NCBI RefSeq assembly: GCF_900184935.1
Contig: NZ_FXYE01000001.1
Coordinates: 1 to 64,000, forward strand
Origin: Actibacterium lipolyticum
Lineage (GTDB): Bacteria > Pseudomonadota > Alphaproteobacteria > Rhodobacterales > Rhodobacteraceae
Direction: 5' to 3'
DNA length: 64,000 bases
A model generated the notes under the pieces. The model was not told where the DNA came from. It saw only the letters and a program-made list of their open reading frames with translations, and did not search any database. Positions within the stretch are counted from its first letter, which is position 1. Each line of letters begins with the position of its first letter. Made by a program: the position numbers and the translations under genes. Below, in pieces: positions 1 through 8,963 of the stretch.

Positions 1-688
1 TCCATACGTTACTACTTTGAGCAAATTCCCAAAACACTTTGACTGAAGTAAGGCGTCGACGGGACTTTTTGAGGTTAAAACATAGATATCTTCCCGATGA
101 GCGGAAAATTCGCCCCGGACAAAGACTCTTTAGCGAATAGACGCTCTATTTCAACTTTTTCAGCGCAAAACACGCGCCCGTCCACAATCATATCGAAGCA
201 TTACCGCAAAAATAGCACCCAATATCAATCGAGTAAACCCAGAGTTGTGGCTGGCGCGTAAAAAAGAAACCACAACCAACGCCTTAACCCCAACAGCACA
301 AACAGCGCACCAAAAAGGCTAACCCACTGTTCCAGAGTCGCTTCTAAAAAAACCGCGCACTCCACGCCCACAGCAAAAAACGCAAAACCCTAAGAATCAC
401 GACCCACCAAAACCCAAAAACAACCAACAAACAAAATCACCCAATGGTTGAAAGAAAAAAGGCCGACGCGCGCCAGTCTTTCAGCGTCGCCTTTCTCTCA
501 GGTCGACAGTCACGCCTTCAAAGCAAACAACGATCCGCGCTCCGCATTTTGTCATCCTATGGGAGGGCGAAGCCGGGCGCATGTGGGCGGTGAATTTCCA
601 AATTGACAATAGGTTCGCTTATTTAATAGTTCTGTAACATAACAGTTCGCAGAAGGTGTGAATTCGAGAGGCTAGCAGGAGGACTTTG
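1..688. other. Non-coding left end, A/C-rich and G-poor
   Basis: No credible coding region is seen in the first 688 bases. From about 230 to 450 the plus strand is made almost only of A and C with very few G, unlike anything else in the window. A hairpin at 458-494 looks like a minus-strand terminator, and the last 90 bases hold the promoter region of the marR gene, including a TTGACA at 603-608 and weak CTGT/ACAG arms at 632-645. Confidence 0.6.
451..494 (-). terminator. Intrinsic terminator reading leftwards
   Basis: Arms 458-469 and 484-494 pair over 11 positions with a single bulged C, closing a 14-base loop. On the minus strand the GC-rich stem is followed by TTTTTTCTTT (451-460), the layout of a rho-independent terminator. 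No minus-strand gene lies immediately upstream, so it may end a small RNA arising between about 500 and 640. Confidence 0.5.
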
Positions 689-1156
689 ATGGCAATTTCA
701 GCGTCAAAACCAGCGACCGCACCGCAGATCGACGACACGACCCTTCGTGGCTTCATCGGTTACACGATGAAGCGCGCGTATATGGTTGTGCGCAATGATA
801 TGCACCGGGTTCTGGCCGAACATGACTTACGGGTCACAACCTTTTCCGCGCTTTGCATCATCGCCGAGAATAGCGACCTGACGCAGACCCAGCTTGCCGG
901 TGCCCTGAAAATAGAACGTTCCAGCGTTGTGGTTGTCGTGGATGAGCTGGAAGGGCGGGAGTTGATTTCGCGCAATCGCGTGGAAGGTGACCGGCGGACT
1001 TATGCGCTGCGGATTACGCTGAAGGGTCGCCGCCTTTTTGAGCGCATCGTCGAAGAGGCAAAACAGCACGAAAATGCTCTGCTGTCGGATCTATCTGACG
1101 CAGAACGTGAAACGCTTTTTGGTTTGCTCAAGCGGGTTGAAAACAGCGCGTCATAG
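689..1156 (+). CDS. MarR-family transcriptional regulator
   Basis: A 155-residue winged-helix protein of the MarR family, which usually are dimeric repressors released by aromatic or CoA-thioester ligands. The helix-turn-helix lies around residues 60-90 (TQTQLAGALKIERSSVVVVV) and the wing around 95-110 (NRVEGDRRTYALRIT). The ATG at 689 is preferred over the TTG three bases earlier because AGGAGGA at 677-683 sits 5 bases before it. It lies 28 bases upstream of a hydroxycinnamate-type CoA ligase gene on the same strand. By analogy with CouR/FerR-type MarR regulators it probably represses this cluster and senses an aromatic acyl-CoA; the ligand is inference. Confidence 0.85.
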   Translation: MAISASKPATAPQIDDTTLRGFIGYTMKRAYMVVRNDMHRVLAEHDLRVTTFSALCIIAENSDLTQTQLAGALKIERSSVVVVVDELEGRELISRNRVEGDRRTYALRITLKGRRLFERIVEEAKQHENALLSDLSDAERETLFGLLKRVENSAS

Positions 1157-1184
1157 GTGGCGAATTTTGGGGGGAGACCAAAGA

Positions 1185-2996
1185 ATGAACCAGATAGATG
1201 CCAGCGGCATAGAGCTGCTGCCACATGACGTGCATCAGGAAAGCCGCCCGGATGGGTCAATTCTGCTTCGGTCTACGCATTCTCTTGGGGCGGTCGCGCC
1301 GAACACTGGCGCATGGTTGCACCGGTGGGCGAAAGAGGCGCCGGGGCGCGTTGCCATCGCAGAACGTGCGGGTGCGGGCTGGCGGGAACATACCTATAAC
1401 GAATTGCTAAACATGGTGCGCAACGTTGCTGGCGCGCTTTTGGCGCGGGGCTTGGGCGCGGATAGCCCAATCGTGGTCATGTCCGGCAACGGGGTTGATC
1501 ATGCGATCCTATCGCTTGCCGCGCAATATGTTGGTGTACCCATCGTCCCCCTTGCAGAGCAGTATTCGCTGATTCCCGAAGCCCACGGGCGGCTGATCTA
1601 TGTGCTTGAAAAGGTGAAGCCCGCGATGGCGTTTGTTTCGGACGCGGCGCAGTATGCCTCTGCGCTGTCACTGCCACAGCTTGAAGGGGTGGAACTGGTC
1701 GCGGTCAAAACAGATGGCGCGCCTGTGCCAGTGACCGCATTTGCCGATTTGCTGGGCCACGGACAGGGGGGTGTCGACGACGCCCACGCCAAAGTCGGGC
1801 CAGATACGCTGGCTAAGATTTTGTTCACTTCGGGGTCGTCCTCGGACCCAAAGGGGGTTCTGACGACGCACCGCATGATGTGTGCCAACCAAACGCAGAT
1901 CTCTGACGCGCTGCGGTTCTTGAAGGCGCGGCCACCCCGTATTCTGGACTGGCTGCCATGGAACCATGTGTTCGGCGGAAGCCACAACTTCAACATGATG
2001 CTCGCCAATGGCGGCAGCCTTTATATCGACAACGGAAAGCCCACCAAAGCTGGCTTCGAAGACACCCTTCGCAACATCAAAGAGCATCCGGGAACCTTGG
2101 CGTTCAACGTGCCCGTGGGCTATGCGATGCTTGTCAACGCGATGGAGCGTGACCCGGCCCTGCGACGCGCCTATTTCAAAGAACTTGACCTTATCTTTTA
2201 CGCGGGCGCGTCCCTGCCGCAGGATGTGTGGGAAAGTCTGGAACGTTTCGCGATGGAAGAACGGGGCAGCCTGCCTCTGATGGCGTCCAGCTGGGGCATG
2301 ACCGAAACCGCGCCCGCCACGATTATGGTCCATGAACCTATCGGGCGGTCAGGTGTGATCGGTGTTCCGTTGCCGGGGGCAGAGGTCAAGCTGTTGCCCG
2401 ATGATGAAATGCGCTGTGAATTGCGGGTCAAAGGGCCGAACATCATGCGCGGCTATTTCAACGATCCGGCGAAAACCGCCGAAGCGTTTGATGACGAGGG
2501 GTTCCTGGTAACCGGCGATGCCGTGCGCTTTGTCGACGATGCGGATCCATCGCGCGGGTTGGTGTTTGACGGGCGTGTCTCTGAAGATTTCAAGTTGTTG
2601 ACCGGAACATGGGTGCAGGCAGGCGTCTTGCGTCTGGATGCGCTTAAGGCGCTTGCCGGTTTGGTGCAGGACGTTGTGATCTGCGGCCATGATCGTGATC
2701 AGATTGGCCTGTTCATCTTTCCGCTTCCGGGGGCGGTGTCTGACACCTCTGCCGGGGCGGTCATTGATCCGGCGCTTAGCGCCCAGATCGAAGAGCGCCT
2801 GCGCGACATGGCCAAAACCGCAACCGGGTCTGCCAAGCGCATTAACCGCGCAATTATCCTGTCAGAGCCGCCGCAGTTGAAGGACCACGAGATCACCGAC
2901 AAGGGCAGCCTGAACATCCGCAAAATCCTGACACGCCGCGCCGATCTGTTGGAACGGCTTTATGACAACGAAGACCCGGCCCTGATCCGGGTTTGA
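1185..2996 (+). CDS. fcs: Feruloyl/p-coumaroyl-CoA synthetase (AMP-forming)
   Basis: A 603-residue ANL-superfamily ligase that should activate a carboxylic acid to its CoA thioester through an acyl-AMP. The P-loop LFTSGSSSDPKG lies at residues 213-224, and the stretch 255-286 (LDWLPWNH, GGSHN, GGSLYIDNGKP) is the signature I know from bacterial feruloyl-CoA synthases. The ATG at 1185 follows GGGGAGA at 1171-1176; a longer in-frame reading overlaps marR and has no ribosome site. Neighbours are a MarR regulator, an amidohydrolase and an acyl-CoA dehydrogenase, which fits catabolism of ferulate, p-coumarate or a related phenylpropanoid. No enoyl-CoA hydratase/lyase is adjacent. Exact substrate is not shown by sequence. 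Confidence 0.8.
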   Translation: MNQIDASGIELLPHDVHQESRPDGSILLRSTHSLGAVAPNTGAWLHRWAKEAPGRVAIAERAGAGWREHTYNELLNMVRNVAGALLARGLGADSPIVVMSGNGVDHAILSLAAQYVGVPIVPLAEQYSLIPEAHGRLIYVLEKVKPAMAFVSDAAQYASALSLPQLEGVELVAVKTDGAPVPVTAFADLLGHGQGGVDDAHAKVGPDTLAKILFTSGSSSDPKGVLTTHRMMCANQTQISDALRFLKARPPRILDWLPWNHVFGGSHNFNMMLANGGSLYIDNGKPTKAGFEDTLRNIKEHPGTLAFNVPVGYAMLVNAMERDPALRRAYFKELDLIFYAGASLPQDVWESLERFAMEERGSLPLMASSWGMTETAPATIMVHEPIGRSGVIGVPLPGAEVKLLPDDEMRCELRVKGPNIMRGYFNDPAKTAEAFDDEGFLVTGDAVRFVDDADPSRGLVFDGRVSEDFKLLTGTWVQAGVLRLDALKALAGLVQDVVICGHDRDQIGLFIFPLPGAVSDTSAGAVIDPALSAQIEERLRDMAKTATGSAKRINRAIILSEPPQLKDHEITDKGSLNIRKILTRRADLLERLYDNEDPALIRV

Positions 2997-3008
2997 TGGA
3001 GGTACGAC

Positions 3009-3881
3009 ATGGTAGATTTTTCCAAAGTACGCGCGATTGATTTCCACACCCACGCAGAAGAGCCGTGTGGCTGCCATGCCGATGATGGCTATGACGATCT
3101 GCAAAGCACGATGGCCAAGTATTTCGGCGCGCCGTGGTCCCATCCGCCAACGATTCCGGAAACCGCTGCGCATTACCGGGAAAAGAACATCGCCGCCGTG
3201 ATCTTTCCCGTCGATGCCGAGCGTGAAACCGGTTATCGCCGCTATAAGAACGAAGAAGTCGCCGAACTGTGTGCCGAAAACTCTGACATTCTGATCCCCT
3301 TTGCCTCCATCGATCCGCATAAGGGTAAGATGGGCGCACGCGAGGCACGGAACCTTGTCGAAAACTACGGCGTTCAGGGGTTCAAATTTCACCCAACGAT
3401 GCAAGGTTTTTACCCTAATGACCGGGCCGCTTATACTTTGTACGAGGCGATAGCCGAAACGGGCAAACCGGCGCTGTTTCACACAGGGCAAACTGGCGTG
3501 GGCAGCGGCATGCCGGGCGGCAATGGGATGCGGCTTAAATATTCCAACCCGATGTATATCGACGATGTGGCGGTGGATTTCCCGGATATGCCGATCATCC
3601 TCGCCCACCCATCCTTCCCGTGGCAGGAAGAGGCGCTTTCCGTCGCGCAGCACAAGCCCAACGTTTACATCGACCTGTCGGGCTGGTCGCCGAAGTACTT
3701 CCCACCAATTCTGGTGAAATACGCAAACACCCTGCTGAAGAAAAAGATGCTGTTCGGGTCCGATTGGCCGATGATCGCACCGGAAAAATGGCTGGACGCG
3801 TTCGATCAAGCCGATTTCCGCGACGAGGTGCGCCCGCTGATCCTCAAGGAAAACGCGATGCGGTTGTTGCAGTCTATCTAA
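3009..3881 (+). CDS. Amidohydrolase-family metal-dependent hydrolase
   Basis: A 290-residue TIM-barrel protein of the amidohydrolase 2 type. Visible metal and catalytic residues are the HxH pair H13/H15 (DFHTHAEEP), H128 (KFHPTMQGF), H158 (FHTG), H200 (LAHPSFPW) and D252 (FGSDWP). It starts 12 bases after the CoA ligase, with GGAGG before the ATG, so it is in the same operon. Related hydrolases in Rhodococcus p-coumarate catabolism (CouO) are reported to cleave a beta-ketoacyl-CoA side chain hydrolytically. That would be a sensible role here, completing non-lyase chain shortening of a hydroxycinnamoyl-CoA. The assignment to that reaction is inference. Confidence 0.75.
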   Translation: MVDFSKVRAIDFHTHAEEPCGCHADDGYDDLQSTMAKYFGAPWSHPPTIPETAAHYREKNIAAVIFPVDAERETGYRRYKNEEVAELCAENSDILIPFASIDPHKGKMGAREARNLVENYGVQGFKFHPTMQGFYPNDRAAYTLYEAIAETGKPALFHTGQTGVGSGMPGGNGMRLKYSNPMYIDDVAVDFPDMPIILAHPSFPWQEEALSVAQHKPNVYIDLSGWSPKYFPPILVKYANTLLKKKMLFGSDWPMIAPEKWLDAFDQADFRDEVRPLILKENAMRLLQSI

Positions 3882-3891
3882 GGGGGCCGCG

Positions 3892-5493
3892 ATGACGCAG
3901 TTCAACGCACCGGTGAAAGATATCCTATTTTCACTGGAACATGTCGCGTGCGCTGGTGACCTTCCCGATTGGGACGGGGAACTGGCGGGCGAGATCGTGC
4001 AGCATTTTACCAGTTTCGCAGAAGCTGAAATCGCGCCCACAGACGCCGCAGGCGACGCACAGGGATGCCGCATTGAAAATGGGCGGGTCCGCATGCCCGA
4101 TGGCTTTGGCGCGGCCTATCGCCAGTTGGCTGATCAAGGCTGGCAGGGTCTATGCGCGCCTGAGGAACACGGCGGCCAAGGCATGAACAGCGCCGTCGGC
4201 GCCGCAGTAAGCGAGGTGTTTTCGGGCGCGAACCATTCGCTGCAGATGGTCACCGGCCTTGTGCCCGGCGCGGTCCGCACGTTGTTGGATTTCGGCGATG
4301 CGGCGCAGCAGGCGCATTATATCCCACTGCTGACAAGTGGCGCGTGGCTGTCCACCATGTGCCTAACGGAATCGGGTGCCGGGTCTGACCTGTCGGCGAT
4401 CCGCACTAGGGCGGTGGATGGCCCTGACGGCTGGCGCGTCGAGGGGGAAAAGATATTTATCTCTGGCGGGGATCAGGATCTGAGCGACGGTATCCTGCAC
4501 CTTGTTCTTGCACGGACGGGCGATGCCGGTTCCGGCGTCAGGGGGTTAAGCCTGTTCCTGTGCCCGTCCCAGTCCGAGGGCGGGGATCGCAACGCCATTA
4601 CCGTTGAACGTATCGAAGAAAAGATGGGGCTCCATGCGTCGCCCACCTGTCAAGTCGTGTTCAGCAACGCCAAGGCAGAGCTGTTGGGCGAACTGGGCTG
4701 CGGGCTGAAGGCGATGTTCACAATGATGAACCATGCCCGGCTTGATGTGGCTTTGCAGGGGGTCGCGCACGCGGCGCGCGCGACCGAAATTTCGCGCAGC
4801 TACGCGGCTGAGCGGGTACAGGGCCGGGGCGCCGATGGGGCGTCGGTAACGATCGACAAACACCCCGCCGTTGCGAGGATGATTGACGAGCAGGACGCCT
4901 TGACGCTGGGCGCGCGTGCGCTGTGCCATATTGCCCTCGTGGCGCTTGAAAAAGGTGACGATGTTGCGCTGGTCGATTTCCTGACGCCTATCTGCAAAGC
5001 CTTTGCCACGGATGCGGGCATTCGCGCGGCGGATTCCGCAATTCAGGTGTTGGGCGGTTATGGCTATCTGACCGAATACTGTGCGGACCAAAACTATCGC
5101 GATGCGCGGATCACAGCGATCTATGAAGGCACAAACGAAATTCACGCTATCACGCTGGCATCGCGGCTGTTGCGGCACAATGGCGGCGCTGCGGCTGACG
5201 CGTTTGAACGTTTCGTGGAAACCGAAGCCGCGCAGGGCGACGCTGCTTTGACTGCATGTTTGCCAAATTGGAAACGCGCGCGGGAAGTGGTTGTGGCGTC
5301 AGAGGCTCCGGCGGCGTTAGCTGATGACTTTATGAAGCTTACCAGCCAGGTCGCCTATCTGACCGCGTGGTCGCGCATCGGGCGGGCGGCTGAAAAGTCG
5401 GATGACCCGCAGCGCCTGAAACAGTTGCATAAGCATGTGAGCCGCCAAAGTTCTGCGATGGTGCACTACCACTTTGAACTGATCGCTGGCTGA
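3892..5493 (+). CDS. Acyl-CoA dehydrogenase (long form)
   Basis: A 533-residue FAD-dependent acyl-CoA dehydrogenase. The typical flavin/substrate motif CLTESGAGSDLS is at about residues 157-168 and the family motif YEGTNEIHAI near 410. It is longer than the usual 380-residue enzymes, with an N-terminal cap and a C-terminal helical tail, as in DmdC-like (3-methylmercaptopropionyl-CoA dehydrogenase) members. It follows the amidohydrolase by 10 bases and closes the operon. In this context it may oxidise an arylpropanoyl-CoA (for example a dihydroferuloyl-type thioester) to the enoyl-CoA; a DMSP-related role cannot be excluded from sequence alone. Confidence 0.8.
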   Translation: MTQFNAPVKDILFSLEHVACAGDLPDWDGELAGEIVQHFTSFAEAEIAPTDAAGDAQGCRIENGRVRMPDGFGAAYRQLADQGWQGLCAPEEHGGQGMNSAVGAAVSEVFSGANHSLQMVTGLVPGAVRTLLDFGDAAQQAHYIPLLTSGAWLSTMCLTESGAGSDLSAIRTRAVDGPDGWRVEGEKIFISGGDQDLSDGILHLVLARTGDAGSGVRGLSLFLCPSQSEGGDRNAITVERIEEKMGLHASPTCQVVFSNAKAELLGELGCGLKAMFTMMNHARLDVALQGVAHAARATEISRSYAAERVQGRGADGASVTIDKHPAVARMIDEQDALTLGARALCHIALVALEKGDDVALVDFLTPICKAFATDAGIRAADSAIQVLGGYGYLTEYCADQNYRDARITAIYEGTNEIHAITLASRLLRHNGGAAADAFERFVETEAAQGDAALTACLPNWKRAREVVVASEAPAALADDFMKLTSQVAYLTAWSRIGRAAEKSDDPQRLKQLHKHVSRQSSAMVHYHFELIAG

Positions 5494-5574
5494 TCTGTTG
5501 GTGATGTGCTTTGAAACCCGTGCGCGCCGCCGTTAGGGTGGCGCGGGTTGGACACATCGATTTCGGATTTTGCC

Positions 5575-6705
5575 ATGATTGCCTACGTCGCCGGATGGAC
5601 GCGAAAGAAAGACAGCGTGTTCAAAGCGCTGGCCGCTGCGGTGGGTGGGGCCGTGCGCCTGCCGTTTATCGGTCTGTCGTTCCGCCCTTTTCCGGAAAGC
5701 AAAGAGCGGGCCGAAGCCGCGCTTGCCGTGGCCAAACGCAAACCGAAAAGTGCGCTTGGCGGCGCTGCGAAATACCGGTTGATCTGGGCGCAGTATAACT
5801 GGGCGCGACGCTATTTCACCAAGCACCCCAAGCGGGTCGCAGTGTGTTGGAACGGTATAACCGGATCGCGCCGGGCGTTCATGGATGGCGCGAAAGACGC
5901 GGGCGCGAAAAGGCTGTTTGTTGAACTGGCCCCTTTTCCGGGGCGCGTGACCATCGACCCCGCCGGCGTCAACGCCTTGAACAGCGTGCCGCGCGCCCCT
6001 GAATTCTTTTTGAAATGGTCCGCGGGCAATCCAGATCGGACAGGCGAAGGTTGGCGGGCGCTTGGGGCAAACCTGACTGCACGTGCCTCGCGCCGTGCAG
6101 ATGTGGGGCAGGGCGATGGCGCAACCTTGTCGGATGCTGGTCAATTCCTGTTCTGCCCGCTTCAGGTGCCCAACGACAGTCAGATCACCCTTTTCGCCGA
6201 TTGGGTCGAAACTGTTGACGGTATGTTGGCCGCGCTGGCCGATGCCGCCGACGCCCTGCCTGAGGGTTGGCATATTCGCGTGAAAGAACACCCCTCGGCC
6301 AAAAGTTCGCTGGCAGAGCCGTTGGCTGCGGCAGTCGAACGCGCGAAGGGCCGCATTGTGATCGATAACCAAACCGACACGTTCGCGCAGGTCGCCGCGT
6401 CGGGTGGGGTGATCACCATCAACTCTTCTGTCGGGTTGCAGGCGTTCTTTTACGACAAGCCGGTCATTACTTTGGGCAAGGCGTTTTTCGCCATTCCCGG
6501 TCTGGTGACAACCGCCGCCGGGCTTTCAGAGCTTCGCGATGTTTTGTCAGGCGCGAACACGCTTGGCTTTGATGCGCCGTTGCGGGCGGCCTTCATGAAC
6601 TACCTTGATCAGGAATATTACCAGATTGCGGAACCCGGGCCCGATGGCAGCGTCACGCTTGACCCAAAAGCCATAAAGCACAAGTTGATTGCCGCAGAAG
6701 GGTGA
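5575..6705 (+). CDS. Capsular polysaccharide synthesis (KpsS/LipB-type) protein
   Basis: A 376-residue protein resembling the Capsule_synth family (KpsS/LipB, beta-Kdo transferases that start the capsule lipid linker). Supporting stretches are FLFCPLQVPNDSQI near residue 195, the VKEHPS motif near 240 and TINSSVGLQAFFYDKPVITL near 280, the pattern of the nucleotide-sugar half of these GT-B-like enzymes. The ATG at 5575 is preferred over a TTG at 5548; neither has a strong ribosome site. It stands alone, with no other capsule gene beside it, so its acceptor is unknown. The N-terminal half is less clearly family-like. Confidence 0.65.
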   Translation: MIAYVAGWTRKKDSVFKALAAAVGGAVRLPFIGLSFRPFPESKERAEAALAVAKRKPKSALGGAAKYRLIWAQYNWARRYFTKHPKRVAVCWNGITGSRRAFMDGAKDAGAKRLFVELAPFPGRVTIDPAGVNALNSVPRAPEFFLKWSAGNPDRTGEGWRALGANLTARASRRADVGQGDGATLSDAGQFLFCPLQVPNDSQITLFADWVETVDGMLAALADAADALPEGWHIRVKEHPSAKSSLAEPLAAAVERAKGRIVIDNQTDTFAQVAASGGVITINSSVGLQAFFYDKPVITLGKAFFAIPGLVTTAAGLSELRDVLSGANTLGFDAPLRAAFMNYLDQEYYQIAEPGPDGSVTLDPKAIKHKLIAAEG

Positions 6706-6775
6706 GACCCCTTTCGCCCGTTTCCCCTTTAGGTTAAAGCTCCGCGCCGAGTCATAAGACCTTAGGAGAGCCAAC

Positions 6776-7798
6776 ATGGGCTACAAAATCGCCGTTGTCG
6801 GCGCCACGGGTAACGTGGGCCGCGAAATGCTGAACATTCTGGCTGAGCGCCAGTTCCCAGTTGATGAGATCGTTGCACTTGCATCGCGTCGCTCGCTGGG
6901 CACCGAAATCAGCTTTGGCGATACCACCCTTAAGACCCAGGATCTGGAGCAGTTCGACTTCGCCGGTTGGGATATGGCGCTGTTTGCCATCGGTTCCGAT
7001 GCCACGAAGACCTATGCACCCAAAGCTGCCGCTGCGGGCTGTGTGGTGATCGATAACTCTTCGCTCTACCGCTATGATCCGCTGGTGCCGTTGATCGTGC
7101 CAGAGGTGAACCCTGACGCGATCATGGATTATTCCAAGAAAAACATCATCGCGAACCCCAACTGCTCGACCGCGCAGATGGTTGTTGCGCTGAAGCCGTT
7201 GCATGACCGCGCAAAGATCAAGCGGGTTGTTGTCAGCACCTATCAGTCCGTGTCCGGTTCGGGCAAAGACGCGATTGACGAACTGTGGAACCAGACCAAG
7301 GGCATGTATGTACCGGGCCAAGAGGTTGAGCCGTCTGTTTACCCCAAGCAGATCGCGTTTAACGTGATTCCACACATCGACGTTTTCTTGGACGATGGTT
7401 CGACCAAAGAAGAATGGAAGATGGTCGCGGAAACCAAAAAGATCGTCGACCCGTCGATCAAAGTCACGGCGACCTGTGTGCGCGTGCCGGTTTTTGTCGG
7501 CCACTCGGAAGCGATCAACATCGAGTTCGAAGAGTTCCTGGACGAAGACGAAGCTCGTGACATCCTGCGCGAGGCACCGGGCATCATGGTTGTCGATAAG
7601 CGCGAAGACGGTGGTTACATCACCCCGATTGAATCGGTCGGTGAGTTCGCGACTTACATCAGCCGCATCCGTCAGGATTCGACAATCGACAACGGCATCA
7701 ATCTGTGGTGCGTGTCCGACAACCTGCGCAAAGGCGCCGCGTTGAACGCCGTGCAAATCGCAGAGCTGCTGGGCCAGCGTGTGCTGAAAAAAGGCTAA
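6776..7798 (+). CDS. asd: Aspartate-semialdehyde dehydrogenase
   Basis: A 340-residue enzyme that reduces beta-aspartyl phosphate to aspartate semialdehyde with NADPH, the branch point to lysine/diaminopimelate, threonine and methionine. The N-terminal Rossmann motif is VVGATGNVGREM (residues 7-18), and the catalytic cysteine is C130 in NPNCSTAQM. Length and full-length similarity are typical of the proteobacterial enzyme. TAGGAGAG precedes the ATG. The gene stands alone and is followed by a GC-rich hairpin at 7813-7835. Confidence 0.95.
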   Translation: MGYKIAVVGATGNVGREMLNILAERQFPVDEIVALASRRSLGTEISFGDTTLKTQDLEQFDFAGWDMALFAIGSDATKTYAPKAAAAGCVVIDNSSLYRYDPLVPLIVPEVNPDAIMDYSKKNIIANPNCSTAQMVVALKPLHDRAKIKRVVVSTYQSVSGSGKDAIDELWNQTKGMYVPGQEVEPSVYPKQIAFNVIPHIDVFLDDGSTKEEWKMVAETKKIVDPSIKVTATCVRVPVFVGHSEAINIEFEEFLDEDEARDILREAPGIMVVDKREDGGYITPIESVGEFATYISRIRQDSTIDNGINLWCVSDNLRKGAALNAVQIAELLGQRVLKKG

Positions 7799-7812
7799 TC
7801 GCCTGAAACGCT

Positions 7813-7835
7813 CCTGCCCCATGCATTGGGGCAGG
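7813..7835. terminator. GC-rich hairpin after asd
   Basis: CCTGCCCC (7813-7820) pairs perfectly with GGGGCAGG (7828-7835) around a 7-base loop, 14 bases after the asd stop codon. There is no T-run on either side, so it may terminate with help or only stabilise the 3' end. Confidence 0.5.
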
Positions 7836-8170
7836 GGCATTGCCTGAATGTTGACTGCTCATTCAGGGATTCGCGGGCCGCGATGTTAATTCGGCCGCCG
7901 CATCGCAGTTTTTCGGGGTGGGGAAATGAACGCCTACCGCGCCGCATCTTCAAGAAAATTTCTTTAATTTGAAATAGATGGTCCTTAACCGACCAATTTT
8001 TCAGCGTTTGCAGGGGCGGCGGCGATAAAATCTGTGAAAACTGTTGCAACTATAACGTGTGCGGTGCGATAGTTAGCAGACGCTTCTTTGGTAACGATTA
8101 GAATCTGTTGAACTTTTGTTGGGTTGGCGATGCAACTTTCAAGCATGCCGCCTGAACGCAGGAAAACCAG
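7836..8170. other. Intergenic stretch without a clear gene
   Basis: About 335 bases between the asd hairpin and a doubtful small ORF. Open frames here on the minus strand have no family resemblance and no ribosome site. I see no RNA gene. Confidence 0.4.
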
Positions 8171-8380
8171 ATGCCGACTAAGAACTCTAGCCCGCTCACA
8201 CGTTCTGAATTGTCCGATATATTTGCGAGTGATCTTGGCTATGCCGTGGATAGCGCCAAGCAGAACTCCCGGCAACGCGGCCCTTTTGCCTTGGCGCGCG
8301 CGCTTTTTTTCGGTTCTTGCTCCGCGCATGCGGCAGGTGGCGGGGCTAAGCGCGGGCGCGTTTCAAACAAGCACGGTTAA
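8171..8380 (+). CDS. Doubtful small ORF, 69 residues
   Basis: An open frame of 69 codons starting ATG with CAGGA 7 bases upstream. The product begins MPTKNSSPLTRSELSD, contains a short hydrophobic stretch (FALARALFFGSCSAHAA) and ends in a basic tail. I do not recognise a family. It stands on its own between asd and another small ORF on the same strand. The amphipathic start and the ribosome site make it possible, but it could be a chance frame in a GC-rich region. Confidence 0.3.
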   Translation: MPTKNSSPLTRSELSDIFASDLGYAVDSAKQNSRQRGPFALARALFFGSCSAHAAGGGAKRGRVSNKHG

Positions 8381-8558
8381 GATTCGGTCAACTTGTCGGT
8401 GCTACTGAAGAGGCCTGAATACCGGTTTCAAAGCAGCCATAGTTCTTATTTTCAGTGAATATTGATAAATACTATCGTTAAAAGTGTGTGATTAGTAATA
8501 ATTCCTCTTCCAGTTGATAAAAAAGTATGTAGGCTGGTTACAAATAGGAGGACTAGCC

Positions 8559-8720
8559 ATGACACTCACAGGATCTCAGCTAATCGAAAAAGCCCGCTCT
8601 CGCCGCCGCATGGCGCTTGCGACAAGGGCGAACATGAACGTTGTTGAACGTATCGAAGTTCACCTTGGCGAAAGCAATGGCGGCCCATTCTTCATCACTC
8701 GCGACAACGTCCGCTGCTAA
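8559..8720 (+). CDS. Small basic protein, 53 residues, unknown
   Basis: A 53-codon frame with a strong ribosome site (TAGGAGGA, 8545-8552) 6 bases before the ATG, preceded by a 170-base A/T-rich stretch that looks like a promoter region. The product starts MTLTGSQLIEKARSRRRMAL, is basic in its first half and ends in RDNVRC. No membrane segment or known domain is seen. The longer frame from 8514 lacks a ribosome site. The strong initiation region suggests that it is translated; function is unknown. Confidence 0.55.
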   Translation: MTLTGSQLIEKARSRRRMALATRANMNVVERIEVHLGESNGGPFFITRDNVRC

Positions 8721-8880
8721 ACCCAAACAGGCAGCAGTGATCCGATGGCGGCGAAAGTGTGCCGTAAAGGCACACGTCACCGCGCCCGGGTCGGCCGACA
8801 AAGTTGTCTAGCCGCGTGTTCAACCGGTCGGTCTAACTTTGATATGTGCGGAGCAAACGCGCAGGCGCTTCATGATCGCA

Positions 8881-8917
8881 AGCTGGTTCAATTGCAGTGT
8901 GCATACTTGAACCAGCT
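8881..8917. repeat. 11-bp inverted repeat
   Basis: AGCTGGTTCAA (8881-8891) and TTGAACCAGCT (8907-8917) form a perfect 11-base inverted repeat around a 15-base spacer, in the gap between the small ORF and the end of the convergent carbonic anhydrase gene. There is no T-run; it could end transcripts from either side or be a protein-binding site. Confidence 0.55.
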
Positions 8918-8963
8918 GCAAGCGGCCCAAGCCGCGCAAGCGCGCGACTGGGCAAGTCTTTCA

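Noticed and set aside
361-450. G-quadruplex on the minus strand
   Set aside because: Complementary GGG runs exist but are separated by long loops, so a stable quadruplex is unlikely.
628-650. MarR operator before marR
   Set aside because: Only four-base arms CTGT/ACAG around 632-645 are symmetric; too weak to claim as an operator.
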